Origin: Candidatus Methanomethylophilaceae archaeon
GTDB taxonomy: Archaea > Thermoplasmatota > Thermoplasmata > Methanomassiliicoccales > Methanomethylophilaceae
DNA: 64,000 nt
Direction: 5' to 3'
NCBI GenBank assembly: GCA_944320495.1
Contig: CALUHR010000003.1
Span: forward strand, 124,001 to 188,000
The notes beneath the pieces were generated by a model, which ran no database searches, was not told where the DNA came from, and saw only the letters and a program-made list of their open reading frames with translations. Shown one piece after another: positions 16,207 to 23,386 of this stretch. A program made the position numbers and the translations under genes. Within the stretch, counting starts at the first letter, position 1; each line of letters starts with the position of its first letter.

Positions 16207-17112
16207 ATGGCATCGCTGAAAACCCGCGTCGGGACGCTGGACCTCGAGAGGCCCGGCATGGTCGCGTCCGGGATCATGGATGAGACCGGACCGTCGCTGG
16301 TGCGCATGATGGAATGCGGCTGCGGTGCGGTTGTCACTAAATCGATAGGGCTGCAGCCCAACCAGGGCCACGCCAATCCCTGCTTCACCGAGGTGGACGG
16401 CGGATACGTGAACGCCATGGGGCTCCCCAACCCGGGAATCGAGGAGTTCGCCTCCGAGATGGAGGTCGCTGTGAGGGCGGGGCCCGTCATCGGATCGATA
16501 TACGGAGCCGGACCAGGGGACTTCTCCGAACTCGCCGGCAGGATGGAGGACTACGGTGCCAGCGCCGTGGAGCTGAACCTCTCCTGCCCCCACGCCAAGG
16601 GATTCGGCATGGAGGTCGGGACCGACCCGGCCATGGTCGGATCCATCGTCTCCGCCGTGAAGTCGGCGGTATCCATACCCGTATGGGCCAAGCTCACGCC
16701 CAACACCCACATCCTGCAGGACATCGGACGTGCGGTGCAGGACGCCGGCGGTGACGCAATCGTCGCGATCAACACCTTGAAGGCCATGGTCATCGAGCCG
16801 GAGTTCGCCAGGCCGCTCCTGAGCAACAGGTTCGGCGGGCTCTCGGGGAAGTGCCTCCTGCCGGTCGGCGTCAGGGCGATCTACGACCTGAGAACGGCCG
16901 TCGACATCCCTCTGGTGGGTGTCGGAGGCATCGAGACCTGGAGGGACGCGGCCCAGTACATCATGGCCGGCGCATCCGCGTTCCAGATCGGCAGCGCCGT
17001 CGGGACGATAGGGCCGGAGGTCTTCTCCTTGATAAACGACGACCTTTCGGCATTCATGGACGAGTACGGCTACGGCCACATCTCCGACATGGTGGGGGTG
17101 GCCCATGACTGA
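16207..17112 (+). CDS. pyrD: Dihydroorotate dehydrogenase, catalytic subunit (class 1B)
   Basis: FMN enzyme oxidising dihydroorotate to orotate in pyrimidine synthesis. 301 residues. The catalytic-loop motif ELNLSCPHAKG with the class 1 Cys, the substrate loop AINTLKAM, and FMN phosphate-binding GVGGIETWRDA and AFQIGSAVG are all visible. The start at 16207 removes a 19-residue unrelated extension. Overlap with pyrK shows the class 1B heterotetramer. Confidence 0.95.
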   Translation: MASLKTRVGTLDLERPGMVASGIMDETGPSLVRMMECGCGAVVTKSIGLQPNQGHANPCFTEVDGGYVNAMGLPNPGIEEFASEMEVAVRAGPVIGSIYGAGPGDFSELAGRMEDYGASAVELNLSCPHAKGFGMEVGTDPAMVGSIVSAVKSAVSIPVWAKLTPNTHILQDIGRAVQDAGGDAIVAINTLKAMVIEPEFARPLLSNRFGGLSGKCLLPVGVRAIYDLRTAVDIPLVGVGGIETWRDAAQYIMAGASAFQIGSAVGTIGPEVFSLINDDLSAFMDEYGYGHISDMVGVAHD

Positions 17113-17869
17113 CGTCGTGAGGATCGTCGATGTCGTGGACGAATGCTACGACACTAAGACGTTCGTCTTCGAGTGGGGCGCCGAGGTCAGGCCTGGACAG
17201 TTCGTCATGGTCTGGGTCCCCGGCGTGGACGAGATCCCCATGTCCGTCTCGGGCATCGACGGGAACAGGAAGAGCATTACCGTCAAGGCGATCGGAGAGG
17301 CCACCAGGGCCATACACCAGCTCAAGGCAGGCGACCACCTGAGGATCCGCGGGCCCTTCGGCAACGGGTTCGACCTCGGTTGCGGGGAGATGCTGATCAT
17401 CGGCGGAGGCGTGGGCACCGCCGCCATCATGCCCGCAGTGAAGGCCACCGGAGCGGACACGATCATCGCCGCGCGCTCGGACAGGGACGTCATCATGGAA
17501 TCCGTAGCATCCGGCAGCGCCGGGAGCCTCTGGATCGCCACCGACGACGGCAGCCGCGGGTTCCACGGCAACGCCGTCCAGCTCATGAGGGAGCGCATCG
17601 CCGAGAAGCACTACGACTGCGTGCTCGCCTGCGGACCCGAGGTCATGCTCTGGTTCACCTACAAGGCTTGCGAGGAGCTCGGCGTGGACTGCCAGCTCTC
17701 ATTGGAGAGGTACATGAAATGCGGCGCCGGCGTCTGCGGCTGCTGTGTGATGGACGACTCCCGCGTCTGCAGGGACGGACCGGTCTTCACCAGGGACCAG
17801 CTCTCGAAACTCACCGAATTCGGGAAGTCCAAGAGGGACGCCTGCGGACGCGTCGTGAGCTTCAGATGA
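17105..17869 (+). CDS. pyrK: Dihydroorotate dehydrogenase electron-transfer subunit PyrK
   Basis: 254 residues: an FAD-binding ferredoxin-reductase-like domain (RPGQFVMVWVPG, about 28-39; IRGPFGNGF), an NAD-binding part (LIIGGGVGTAAI) and a C-terminal [2Fe-2S] motif with four cysteines (CGAGVCGCC and a later Cys). It couples PyrD oxidation to NAD. It overlaps pyrD by 8 bases and the next gene by ATGA. Confidence 0.95.
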   Translation: MTDVVRIVDVVDECYDTKTFVFEWGAEVRPGQFVMVWVPGVDEIPMSVSGIDGNRKSITVKAIGEATRAIHQLKAGDHLRIRGPFGNGFDLGCGEMLIIGGGVGTAAIMPAVKATGADTIIAARSDRDVIMESVASGSAGSLWIATDDGSRGFHGNAVQLMRERIAEKHYDCVLACGPEVMLWFTYKACEELGVDCQLSLERYMKCGAGVCGCCVMDDSRVCRDGPVFTRDQLSKLTEFGKSKRDACGRVVSFR

Positions 17870-18300
17870 CTCAGGCGGGCCACATCACGGTGGTCCACGG
17901 GAACCTCACCGTGGACGTCCCCCGCAGGCTGTTCAGGGGACCGGACTGCGAGATAGACGAGGAGGCCGCCAGACCATTCAGGGACATGGTCAGGGCCAGG
18001 TACCCGTGGGTCTCCGAGAGCTCCATGGACGTCCTGATGAGCAAGGCCCGCAAGGAGATGATCCGCGTCATCGACGAGGAGACCGGAGGCAGGAGCCACA
18101 GCTCCAACCTCGCCCAGCAGGGCAAGCTCGACGAGGCGATTGCCCACATGAGGCTCCACATAGAGCAGGACCCAGAGGATGCGGACTCGTGGTACGCCCT
18201 CGGGAACCTGCTCTGCCAGGCCGGAAGGACCGACGAGGGATACAGGGCGTTCAACAGGGGACGCGAGCTCGCTCAGAAGGCCCAGAGAAGAGGTCGTTGA
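17866..18300 (+). CDS. Small TPR protein cotranscribed with pyrDK
   Basis: 144 residues. The N-terminal 80 are a charged region of no named family; the rest contains two TPR-like helices pairs (AQQGKLDEAIAHMRLHIEQD and ADSWYALGNLLCQAGRTDEG). It probably mediates a protein contact. It is coupled to pyrK by ATGA. Its 3' end overlaps the convergent gene by 50 bases, with genuine stops for both. Confidence 0.65.
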   Translation: MTQAGHITVVHGNLTVDVPRRLFRGPDCEIDEEAARPFRDMVRARYPWVSESSMDVLMSKARKEMIRVIDEETGGRSHSSNLAQQGKLDEAIAHMRLHIEQDPEDADSWYALGNLLCQAGRTDEGYRAFNRGRELAQKAQRRGR

Positions 18301-19111
18301 TCGCTTCGACGACCTCCGGGACCGTGGCGCCCCACGGAACGCGCACGACGTCTCCGTCGCGCTCGTGACCCTGCTTCACCTTGCAGCATTTCACTATCGT
18401 CCTCTCCCCCGGAACGACGTAGTCCGCAGGGCAGACGTTTATGAACACGGGAACGTCGGAGCCGTACAGCTCACGGTAGATCCTGCGGGACAGATGGCAT
18501 CCTATCAGCGTGACCTCGCCGTCGACCTCGGGCGCATCGTCCAGGAAGAGGAACGGACGGTCCGCGGTGAGATGGGAGACCCTGCACGGGAACATGACGA
18601 TGGGCGTGAACACATCCGACACACGGTCGGCCATGTCTATGATGCGGTCCTCGGGGATTATTGGATGCTCCACGAAACCGGATGCGAGCGCCCTGCGGAC
18701 GAGAACCCCGAGCTTCGAGGGCGACGGGGGCACGTTGTCCACCACGACGAGGCTCTGCGGCTCCAGGTCCTTCACGTAGCTTATGTGCGAGAACATCCCG
18801 CGGACCACCACGGCCTTGCCCGGATGCCTCGCCTGCACCTCGGCCATGGCCGGGAGGTTGAGGACATCCAGGTCCGGGATCTCCTCGAAAACCGTGTCTT
18901 CGGGCATTGACACGATCTCATAGCCGTCCAGATCCCTGAAGAGACCTGTGCCGGGATGCTTGCGGAGCTCCACCACGGCGTATTCGTCCCCGTTCCTGAG
19001 GACAAGAGCCTCCGTGCGGACGTATGACCTCCAGCCGTCCATCAGGGACGCAACGGATTCGCGGGTCAGCGGCACATCCACATCCTTCATGGAGACATCC
19101 TTGCAGTGCAT
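18251..19111 (-). CDS. Conserved hypothetical protein, Cys-containing C-terminal half
   Basis: 286 residues, not assigned with confidence. There are no membrane helices. The N-terminal half is acidic and the C-terminal half holds Cys-containing stretches (MFPCRVSH, IGCHLSRRIY, INVCPADY, KCCKVKQGHE) that could bind metal or a cofactor. A TATA-like box on the minus strand (CTTTATACTGG, about 19131-19141) places the transcript start at the ATG at 19111, so translation is probably leaderless. The product may be specific to methanogens, but I cannot verify that. Confidence 0.6.
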   Translation of the reverse strand: MHCKDVSMKDVDVPLTRESVASLMDGWRSYVRTEALVLRNGDEYAVVELRKHPGTGLFRDLDGYEIVSMPEDTVFEEIPDLDVLNLPAMAEVQARHPGKAVVVRGMFSHISYVKDLEPQSLVVVDNVPPSPSKLGVLVRRALASGFVEHPIIPEDRIIDMADRVSDVFTPIVMFPCRVSHLTADRPFLFLDDAPEVDGEVTLIGCHLSRRIYRELYGSDVPVFINVCPADYVVPGERTIVKCCKVKQGHERDGDVVRVPWGATVPEVVEAINDLFSGPSERARVPC

Positions 19112-19186
19112 CAGCCCTCGATGCGGGAGCCAGTATAAAGGGGTGGCCTCAACGATTATATAGAACTGATGAATCGGGTGATTCAA

Positions 19187-19260
19187 GTCGGGGTACCACA
19201 GCGGCCATGGGGCGGACTGCAGATCCGTTTATGGGGGTTCAACTCCCTCCCCCGACTCCA
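19187..19260 (+). tRNA. tRNA-Cys (GCA)
   Basis: Acceptor GTCGGGG pairs with CCCCGAC, then T discriminator and an encoded CCA. Anticodon stem GCGGA/TCCGT (one G-T) closes loop CTGCAGA with anticodon GCA. T-arm GGGGG-TTCAACT-CCCTC. D-stem CCA/TGG. A TATA-like box (TTATATAG) lies about 27 bases upstream. Confidence 0.93.
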
Positions 19261-19288
19261 TACAATTTATGAGAATTGGTGTTTCGTT

Positions 19289-19308
19289 CCCGGTCCTATT
19301 GGACCGGG
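19289..19308. terminator. Bidirectional hairpin between tRNA-Cys and a leftward gene
   Basis: CCCGGTCC-TATT-GGACCGGG perfect stem just beyond the tRNA and just before the end of the convergent gene. Confidence 0.65.
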
Positions 19309-19316
19309 AGTTGGGT

Positions 19317-19802
19317 TCAGTCCTCGCCCTCCTCGTCGTCCTCGCCGAGCATCAGACGGACCATGAACTCGTCCGATGTCTCACCGAAGGCCTCTATGAG
19401 GGCGTCGTCCTCCACATACATGCCGTAGGCGGTGCCGTCGTAGGACACGAACACGGAGGCGGCGAAGGGCTCGCCGTCGTACTCCTTGTCGAGATACTCG
19501 TCTATCTCGTCGTTACGGTCGTCGATGGCCTCGTAGACCTCGTCCATGCACTCCTCCTCGAACATCTCCTCCAGGGGGTAGGCCCCCGGATCGACGTAGA
19601 AGTCGTCGAACTCTGGATAGTCGTACTGGACCATGAGCGCCCTGGACCCTACTGCATCCGCGAACTTCAGCACCGAGTAGATGTCGTTGGAACCGACCTG
19701 CACCGGTCCGGTCATCGGTTCGAGGGCACCAGCCACCTCGAACACCGGGATGTCCGCTCTCGCCCTGATATCCTCCATCGTCGGTATGACGCTCTGCTTC
19801 AT
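19317..19802 (-). CDS. Acidic hypothetical protein
   Basis: 161 residues with many Asp/Glu, including a C-terminal acidic tail (GEDDEEGED) and an internal EEMFEEECMDEVYEAIDDRN region. No membrane helix, no cofactor motif and no recognised family. It lies between tRNA-Cys and the divergent TBP gene, and the terminator shared with tRNA-Cys follows it. The codon use matches neighbouring genes, which supports a real product. Confidence 0.55.
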   Translation of the reverse strand: MKQSVIPTMEDIRARADIPVFEVAGALEPMTGPVQVGSNDIYSVLKFADAVGSRALMVQYDYPEFDDFYVDPGAYPLEEMFEEECMDEVYEAIDDRNDEIDEYLDKEYDGEPFAASVFVSYDGTAYGMYVEDDALIEAFGETSDEFMVRLMLGEDDEEGED

Positions 19803-19971
19803 GGATTTGGAATCTCATCCCAGACGTATAATTGTACCCTCTATGGGCCAGCCACAAGACACCTGGCATGTGCCAGACGTACGATTCCCGATGCTTGCGC
19901 CCTGTGACCGGACATACGCGGCGAAGCAAAGCTATATAAAAGGCATTTAAATAGCCCGATTCGGTGCTTAG

Positions 19972-20520
19972 ATGGCAAAGATGAACATCGAGAATGTGGT
20001 CGCCTCTACCTATCTCGGCCAGGAGCTCGACCTCAACAGGATTGAGGAGGCTCTGGAGGGCGCCGAATACAACCCTCAGCAGTTCCCCGGACTCGTCTAC
20101 AGGCTCAAGGAGCCCAAGACCGCTACCCTGATCTTCAGGAGCGGAAAGGTCGTCTGCACGGGAGCCAAGTGCAGGGACGACGTCAAGGTCGCAATCTCGA
20201 AGGTGGCCAAGGATCTCGAGAAGGCCGATGTCCACATCACCATCGAACCCAAGATCGAGGTGCAGAACATCGTCGCATCCTCCGACCTCGAGCAGGAGAT
20301 CAACCTCAACACGGTCGCCATCACACTCGGTCTGGAGAAGGTCGAGTACGAGCCCGAGCAGTTCCCCGGACTCGTCTACAGGCTGGACGACCCCAAGGTC
20401 GTCGTCCTGCTCTTCGGATCCGGCAAGATGGTCTGCACCGGCGCGAAGGTCCCCGAGGACGTCACCCGCGCCGTAGACAAGATCGCCGCGGAGCTCAGGG
20501 CCGCCAGCCTGATGAGCTGA
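19972..20520 (+). CDS. tbp: TATA-box-binding protein
   Basis: 182 residues made of two direct repeats of about 90, each with the motif (Q)QFPGLVYRL and a following VLLFGSGKMVCTGAK or equivalent. This is the saddle-shaped TBP that recruits TFB and RNA polymerase. The promoter box CTATATAAAAGG sits about 30-40 bases before the ATG. A single TBP gene is seen in this window. Confidence 0.97.
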   Translation: MAKMNIENVVASTYLGQELDLNRIEEALEGAEYNPQQFPGLVYRLKEPKTATLIFRSGKVVCTGAKCRDDVKVAISKVAKDLEKADVHITIEPKIEVQNIVASSDLEQEINLNTVAITLGLEKVEYEPEQFPGLVYRLDDPKVVVLLFGSGKMVCTGAKVPEDVTRAVDKIAAELRAASLMS

Positions 20521-20523
20521 ACC

Positions 20524-20545
20524 GAGGGCGCCGGAAGGCGTCCTC
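20524..20545. terminator. Hairpin between tbp and the convergent ACT gene
   Basis: GAGGGCGCC-GGAA-GGCGTCCTC with one G-T pair, just after the tbp stop. Confidence 0.55.
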
Positions 20546-20558
20546 CGGGAAAACACCC

Positions 20559-20963
20559 TTACTCCTTCTTCCCAACTATCGCTTCAGGATCCGTCCACGC
20601 ATATCCCGAATCATGCAGGATGTGCAGGGATTCACCGAACCTCCCCTCCTTGACGAGGACGTAGTCAGTGTCGTAAGTCGAGACGACGAAGATCGCTATG
20701 CCGGCATCCGCGAGGACGCGCGATATCCCCGCCAGGACTCCGACCATCGAGAATTCGAGCTGTCCCGCAATCCTGAACGCCCTCCATCCGTCGTCGCGCT
20801 CCACTGTATTTCCAGGAACCATGTCGGTTGGACAGACCACTGAGGTCTCGTCGTCCGTCCTGCCGATGAACAGCGGCTCCGAATCCGGATCCACCTGCGA
20901 CAGGTCCGCGACCTTGCACACCGAGAGGGCCTGAGGCAGAGGCTGGATGGTCAGACCAGTCAT
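20559..20963 (-). CDS. ACT/CASTOR-domain amino-acid-binding regulator-like protein
   Basis: 134 residues. The second half has a typical ACT pattern (FSMVGVLAGISRVLADAGIAIFVVSTYDTDYVLV). The first half carries VSVVCPTDMVP-like strands as in COG3603/CASTOR-type two-ACT proteins. Ligand binding is likely an amino acid. It overlaps the upstream hypothetical gene by ATGA and converges on tbp. Confidence 0.75.
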   Translation of the reverse strand: MTGLTIQPLPQALSVCKVADLSQVDPDSEPLFIGRTDDETSVVCPTDMVPGNTVERDDGWRAFRIAGQLEFSMVGVLAGISRVLADAGIAIFVVSTYDTDYVLVKEGRFGESLHILHDSGYAWTDPEAIVGKKE

Positions 20964-21343
20964 TGGATCACGACGACGGTGTCTGCGATCGCCCTCTTGA
21001 GCTCCTTGAGGGCCTGATGGGTGACCTTCTCCTCCTTGACGGAGGGGCCGATCTCCCGGAGGTACTTCGCGTAGAGCTTCGGCGATATGTCCTTGGCGGA
21101 GGCCAGCACGAGCAGATCCTCCTCGTCCCCCGTGTCCAGGGAGTCGATGTCCCCACCGTAATAGGCAGCGGCCATCCTGTAGAAGCGTATGTCGGTGTTG
21201 AGGAACTCCGCGATGTCCAGGAAATCCGCCGAGTTATCCGGCTCCTCGAAGGCACGCATTATGAACTTCTCGCGCTCGGAGAGCTTCCGGTCCGCCCCTG
21301 TGGAAAATCTATCGGCCAAATCCCTCCTCTCTACTCTTATCAT
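20960..21343 (-). CDS. Hypothetical helical protein coupled to the ACT gene
   Basis: 127 residues, mostly charged helices (LSEREKFIMRAFEEPDNSADF, then HQALKELKRAIADTVVV). No family recognised. The start is taken at 21343 because an AGGAGG-like signal is absent further upstream and the extra N-terminal 22 residues look unrelated. It is coupled to the ACT protein by ATGA, so they may work together. Confidence 0.5.
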   Translation of the reverse strand: MIRVERRDLADRFSTGADRKLSEREKFIMRAFEEPDNSADFLDIAEFLNTDIRFYRMAAAYYGGDIDSLDTGDEEDLLVLASAKDISPKLYAKYLREIGPSVKEEKVTHQALKELKRAIADTVVVIQ

Positions 21344-21405
21344 GGTATCACACTGAATCTTCGATCCATTCCATCGGTGAATGTCTATCCGCATCCTCCG
21401 ACCGA

Positions 21406-22173
21406 TCACGTCTTGAGAGCATCCGCAAAATCAGCCCTCTTCGACCAACTCACAGGATTCATGCCATACTCCTCAGAGGCTTTGGTGAACTCCTTCACCC
21501 TATTCTTCGATTCCGTATCATCTATCAAAAGATACAGTTCTACATCCTGCCTCTTCTGGAGATCCTGGAAGACCAACAATTGATCCGCGAACTTCGATTT
21601 CGTCGGTTGGACCACCAGCTGTATGATCCGACGGGGTTCCTTTGATGACCTCTCCGACAGGATGAAATCCACATGATGAGTGAAACTGCCACCCTGTAGC
21701 AAGACATTGCTGCTATGAGGTATTCCAGCACCACAGAGCCAATCAGAGACATCGTAGAAGAACAGATTCGCCACATGATCCCTGGAGGTATAATACAGAT
21801 CATCGATGGCCTGCATGGATTGAACAAGATTGTGTTTCTTCGATGGGAAATCATCTGCATTGCTGTAAACACAGATGCAGTCTCCATTCAACATCGTTCC
21901 ATAACCATTGAGGATCGAACTAACGAATTTTTCCCTCTTGCCAGAAAGAACGTCACATCCTGATGACCTGAGATCACGTATCGTGTGACCATCGTCGGTT
22001 AGTAGATATCCTCCATCCTCCTCCTTGACATAAATCTCGAAATTATCATTGTGCCTATCAAGGAAAGGGGTTGTTATCGAGAACCAACCGTCAGACTCCG
22101 CCTGAATCAAAATATTGTCACGAAGCCACCTGACATAGCTGTCCGTCAGACTGTCAATATCTGCCCTGGTCAT
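21406..22173 (-). CDS. DUF1828/DUF1829 protein
   Basis: 255 residues. The N-terminal half resembles DUF1828 (DGWFSITTPFLDRHNDNFEIYV, DDGHTIRDLRSSGCD) and the C-terminal half DUF1829 (TKSKFADQLLVFQDLQKR, LYLLIDD). These families are found on plasmids, prophages and islands, and their function is unknown. The gene is noticeably A+T-richer than neighbours, which suggests horizontal acquisition. It overlaps the upstream DUF6978-like gene by 20 bases, so the two form one unit. A toxin-antitoxin or phage-defence role is possible but only a guess. Confidence 0.75.
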   Translation of the reverse strand: MTRADIDSLTDSYVRWLRDNILIQAESDGWFSITTPFLDRHNDNFEIYVKEEDGGYLLTDDGHTIRDLRSSGCDVLSGKREKFVSSILNGYGTMLNGDCICVYSNADDFPSKKHNLVQSMQAIDDLYYTSRDHVANLFFYDVSDWLCGAGIPHSSNVLLQGGSFTHHVDFILSERSSKEPRRIIQLVVQPTKSKFADQLLVFQDLQKRQDVELYLLIDDTESKNRVKEFTKASEEYGMNPVSWSKRADFADALKT

Positions 22174-22678
22174 CGAATGTCCCCTGAATCGGAATGCTAT
22201 CTATATTACAGAACCCCAGGAACTTGAAAAACACTTGTCCCATATCCTCGTAGGAATCAATATCCAATAGATCCTTGGGACGATATGCCCACTTGTCTTC
22301 GAATCCCTCACGGTATATGTGGATGTGAGGTTCTTTGATAAAACGGCGACCCGCGTATCCTGGCTGAATATCCTTCAGCCAATCTCCGTCGCCAAGCTCC
22401 AATTCCACAGGAGGATTCGTATGTGAACCGCCAACATCCAGCCTTACAAGACTGTATGTCTTTGAATATCTGGTCTGGAAAGTGTACTTTAGAATCACCC
22501 TCCCACGTTCCACATCCAAAGTAAAGATATCATGGAGATTGCTCGTGTAGAGATCTATGTGTCTATCTGTTCCTGGGCTGATAACGACACTGCGACAATC
22601 AGAGAACTTCTTTCTGGATATCAGCTCGAATACCTGCTCTTGAGAAAGATTTGGGTGGGCCGTAGCATCAGAATCCAT
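22154..22678 (-). CDS. DUF6978-like protein partnered with DUF1828/1829
   Basis: 174 residues, resembling the DUF6978 family (VRLDVGGSHTNPPVELE, KEPHIHIYREGFEDKWA). That assignment is from memory of the family pattern and is moderate. It is A+T-rich like its partner and is translated just before it with overlapping ends. The pair looks like a transferable module inserted beside the PHP-metG genes. Confidence 0.6.
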   Translation of the reverse strand: MDSDATAHPNLSQEQVFELISRKKFSDCRSVVISPGTDRHIDLYTSNLHDIFTLDVERGRVILKYTFQTRYSKTYSLVRLDVGGSHTNPPVELELGDGDWLKDIQPGYAGRRFIKEPHIHIYREGFEDKWAYRPKDLLDIDSYEDMGQVFFKFLGFCNIDSIPIQGTFDDQGRY

Positions 22679-22726
22679 ACGAATCCTGATAGATATGCGA
22701 ATATATATGAGTATTCGATTGCTTAT

Positions 22727-23386
22727 TCACATCCTCTTGCAGCCGCGGAGCAGCCACTCGCCAATGGACTTGACACCGTACTTCAGCGTGGCCTTCATGT
22801 GGCGGCTGTGACTGCAGACGATGGGCGCGTCGTTGTGCATGATGTACTCGACGACCTCCTGCCATGTGGTGAGGTCGTCGGGGACCTCCACGTAGCCCTC
22901 GCCTATGTGGCGGGGCGTATGGGCGTCGCTGCCGGCAGTCATCGGCTTGCCGATCCTCCTGGCCAGCTTCTCCGAGCGCCTGTTGCCCCTCGGGGTGGAG
23001 CGCCCGTTGCGGGCCTCGATCCCGTCGAAGGGATACGCCAGGGTGTTCTTCTCCCCGAGGCCGGACCACCATCTGTAGGGATGGGCGGCGAACGCGTAAC
23101 CGCCGGCCTCGTGGATCCTGTCTATGGTCTCCTGGATGGAGAGGTCCCGCGGGATCAGCCTGTCGATGCCGAGGGCGACTATGTGGCCCTCGGCCGACGA
23201 GACCTCTTCCGCGGGTATGATTATGACGCGGCCGTTGTCCTTGAGGCGCTCGTACGCCTCGAACTGGTTGTGGTCGGTCACGGCGATGCAGCCGATCCCC
23301 ATGCGCTCCGCGTATTCCAGCAGCTCCTCCAGCGTGGTCTTGCCGTCGTTGGAGTACAGCGTGTGCACATGGAGATCCGCCTTCAT
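22727..23386 (-). CDS. PHP-domain metal-dependent phosphoesterase
   Basis: 219 residues of the PHP fold: motif I KADLHVHTLYSNDG, motif II AVTDHNQFEA, the EE in IPAEEVSS, FAAHPYRWW and GSDAHTPRHIG, all carrying His/Asp metal ligands. Such stand-alone PHP proteins often hydrolyse phosphoesters of nucleotides or RNA ends. Its ATG overlaps the metG stop (ATGA), so it is translated with MetRS. Confidence 0.85.
   Translation of the reverse strand: MKADLHVHTLYSNDGKTTLEELLEYAERMGIGCIAVTDHNQFEAYERLKDNGRVIIIPAEEVSSAEGHIVALGIDRLIPRDLSIQETIDRIHEAGGYAFAAHPYRWWSGLGEKNTLAYPFDGIEARNGRSTPRGNRRSEKLARRIGKPMTAGSDAHTPRHIGEGYVEVPDDLTTWQEVVEYIMHNDAPIVCSHSRHMKATLKYGVKSIGEWLLRGCKRM

Noticed and set aside
14568-16283. 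A 571-codon rightward frame over the SufS-like gene
   Set aside because: Only the first 115 or so codons resemble a pilin-like protein; the rest is the in-register antisense of SufS, open because TCA, CTA and TTA are rare.
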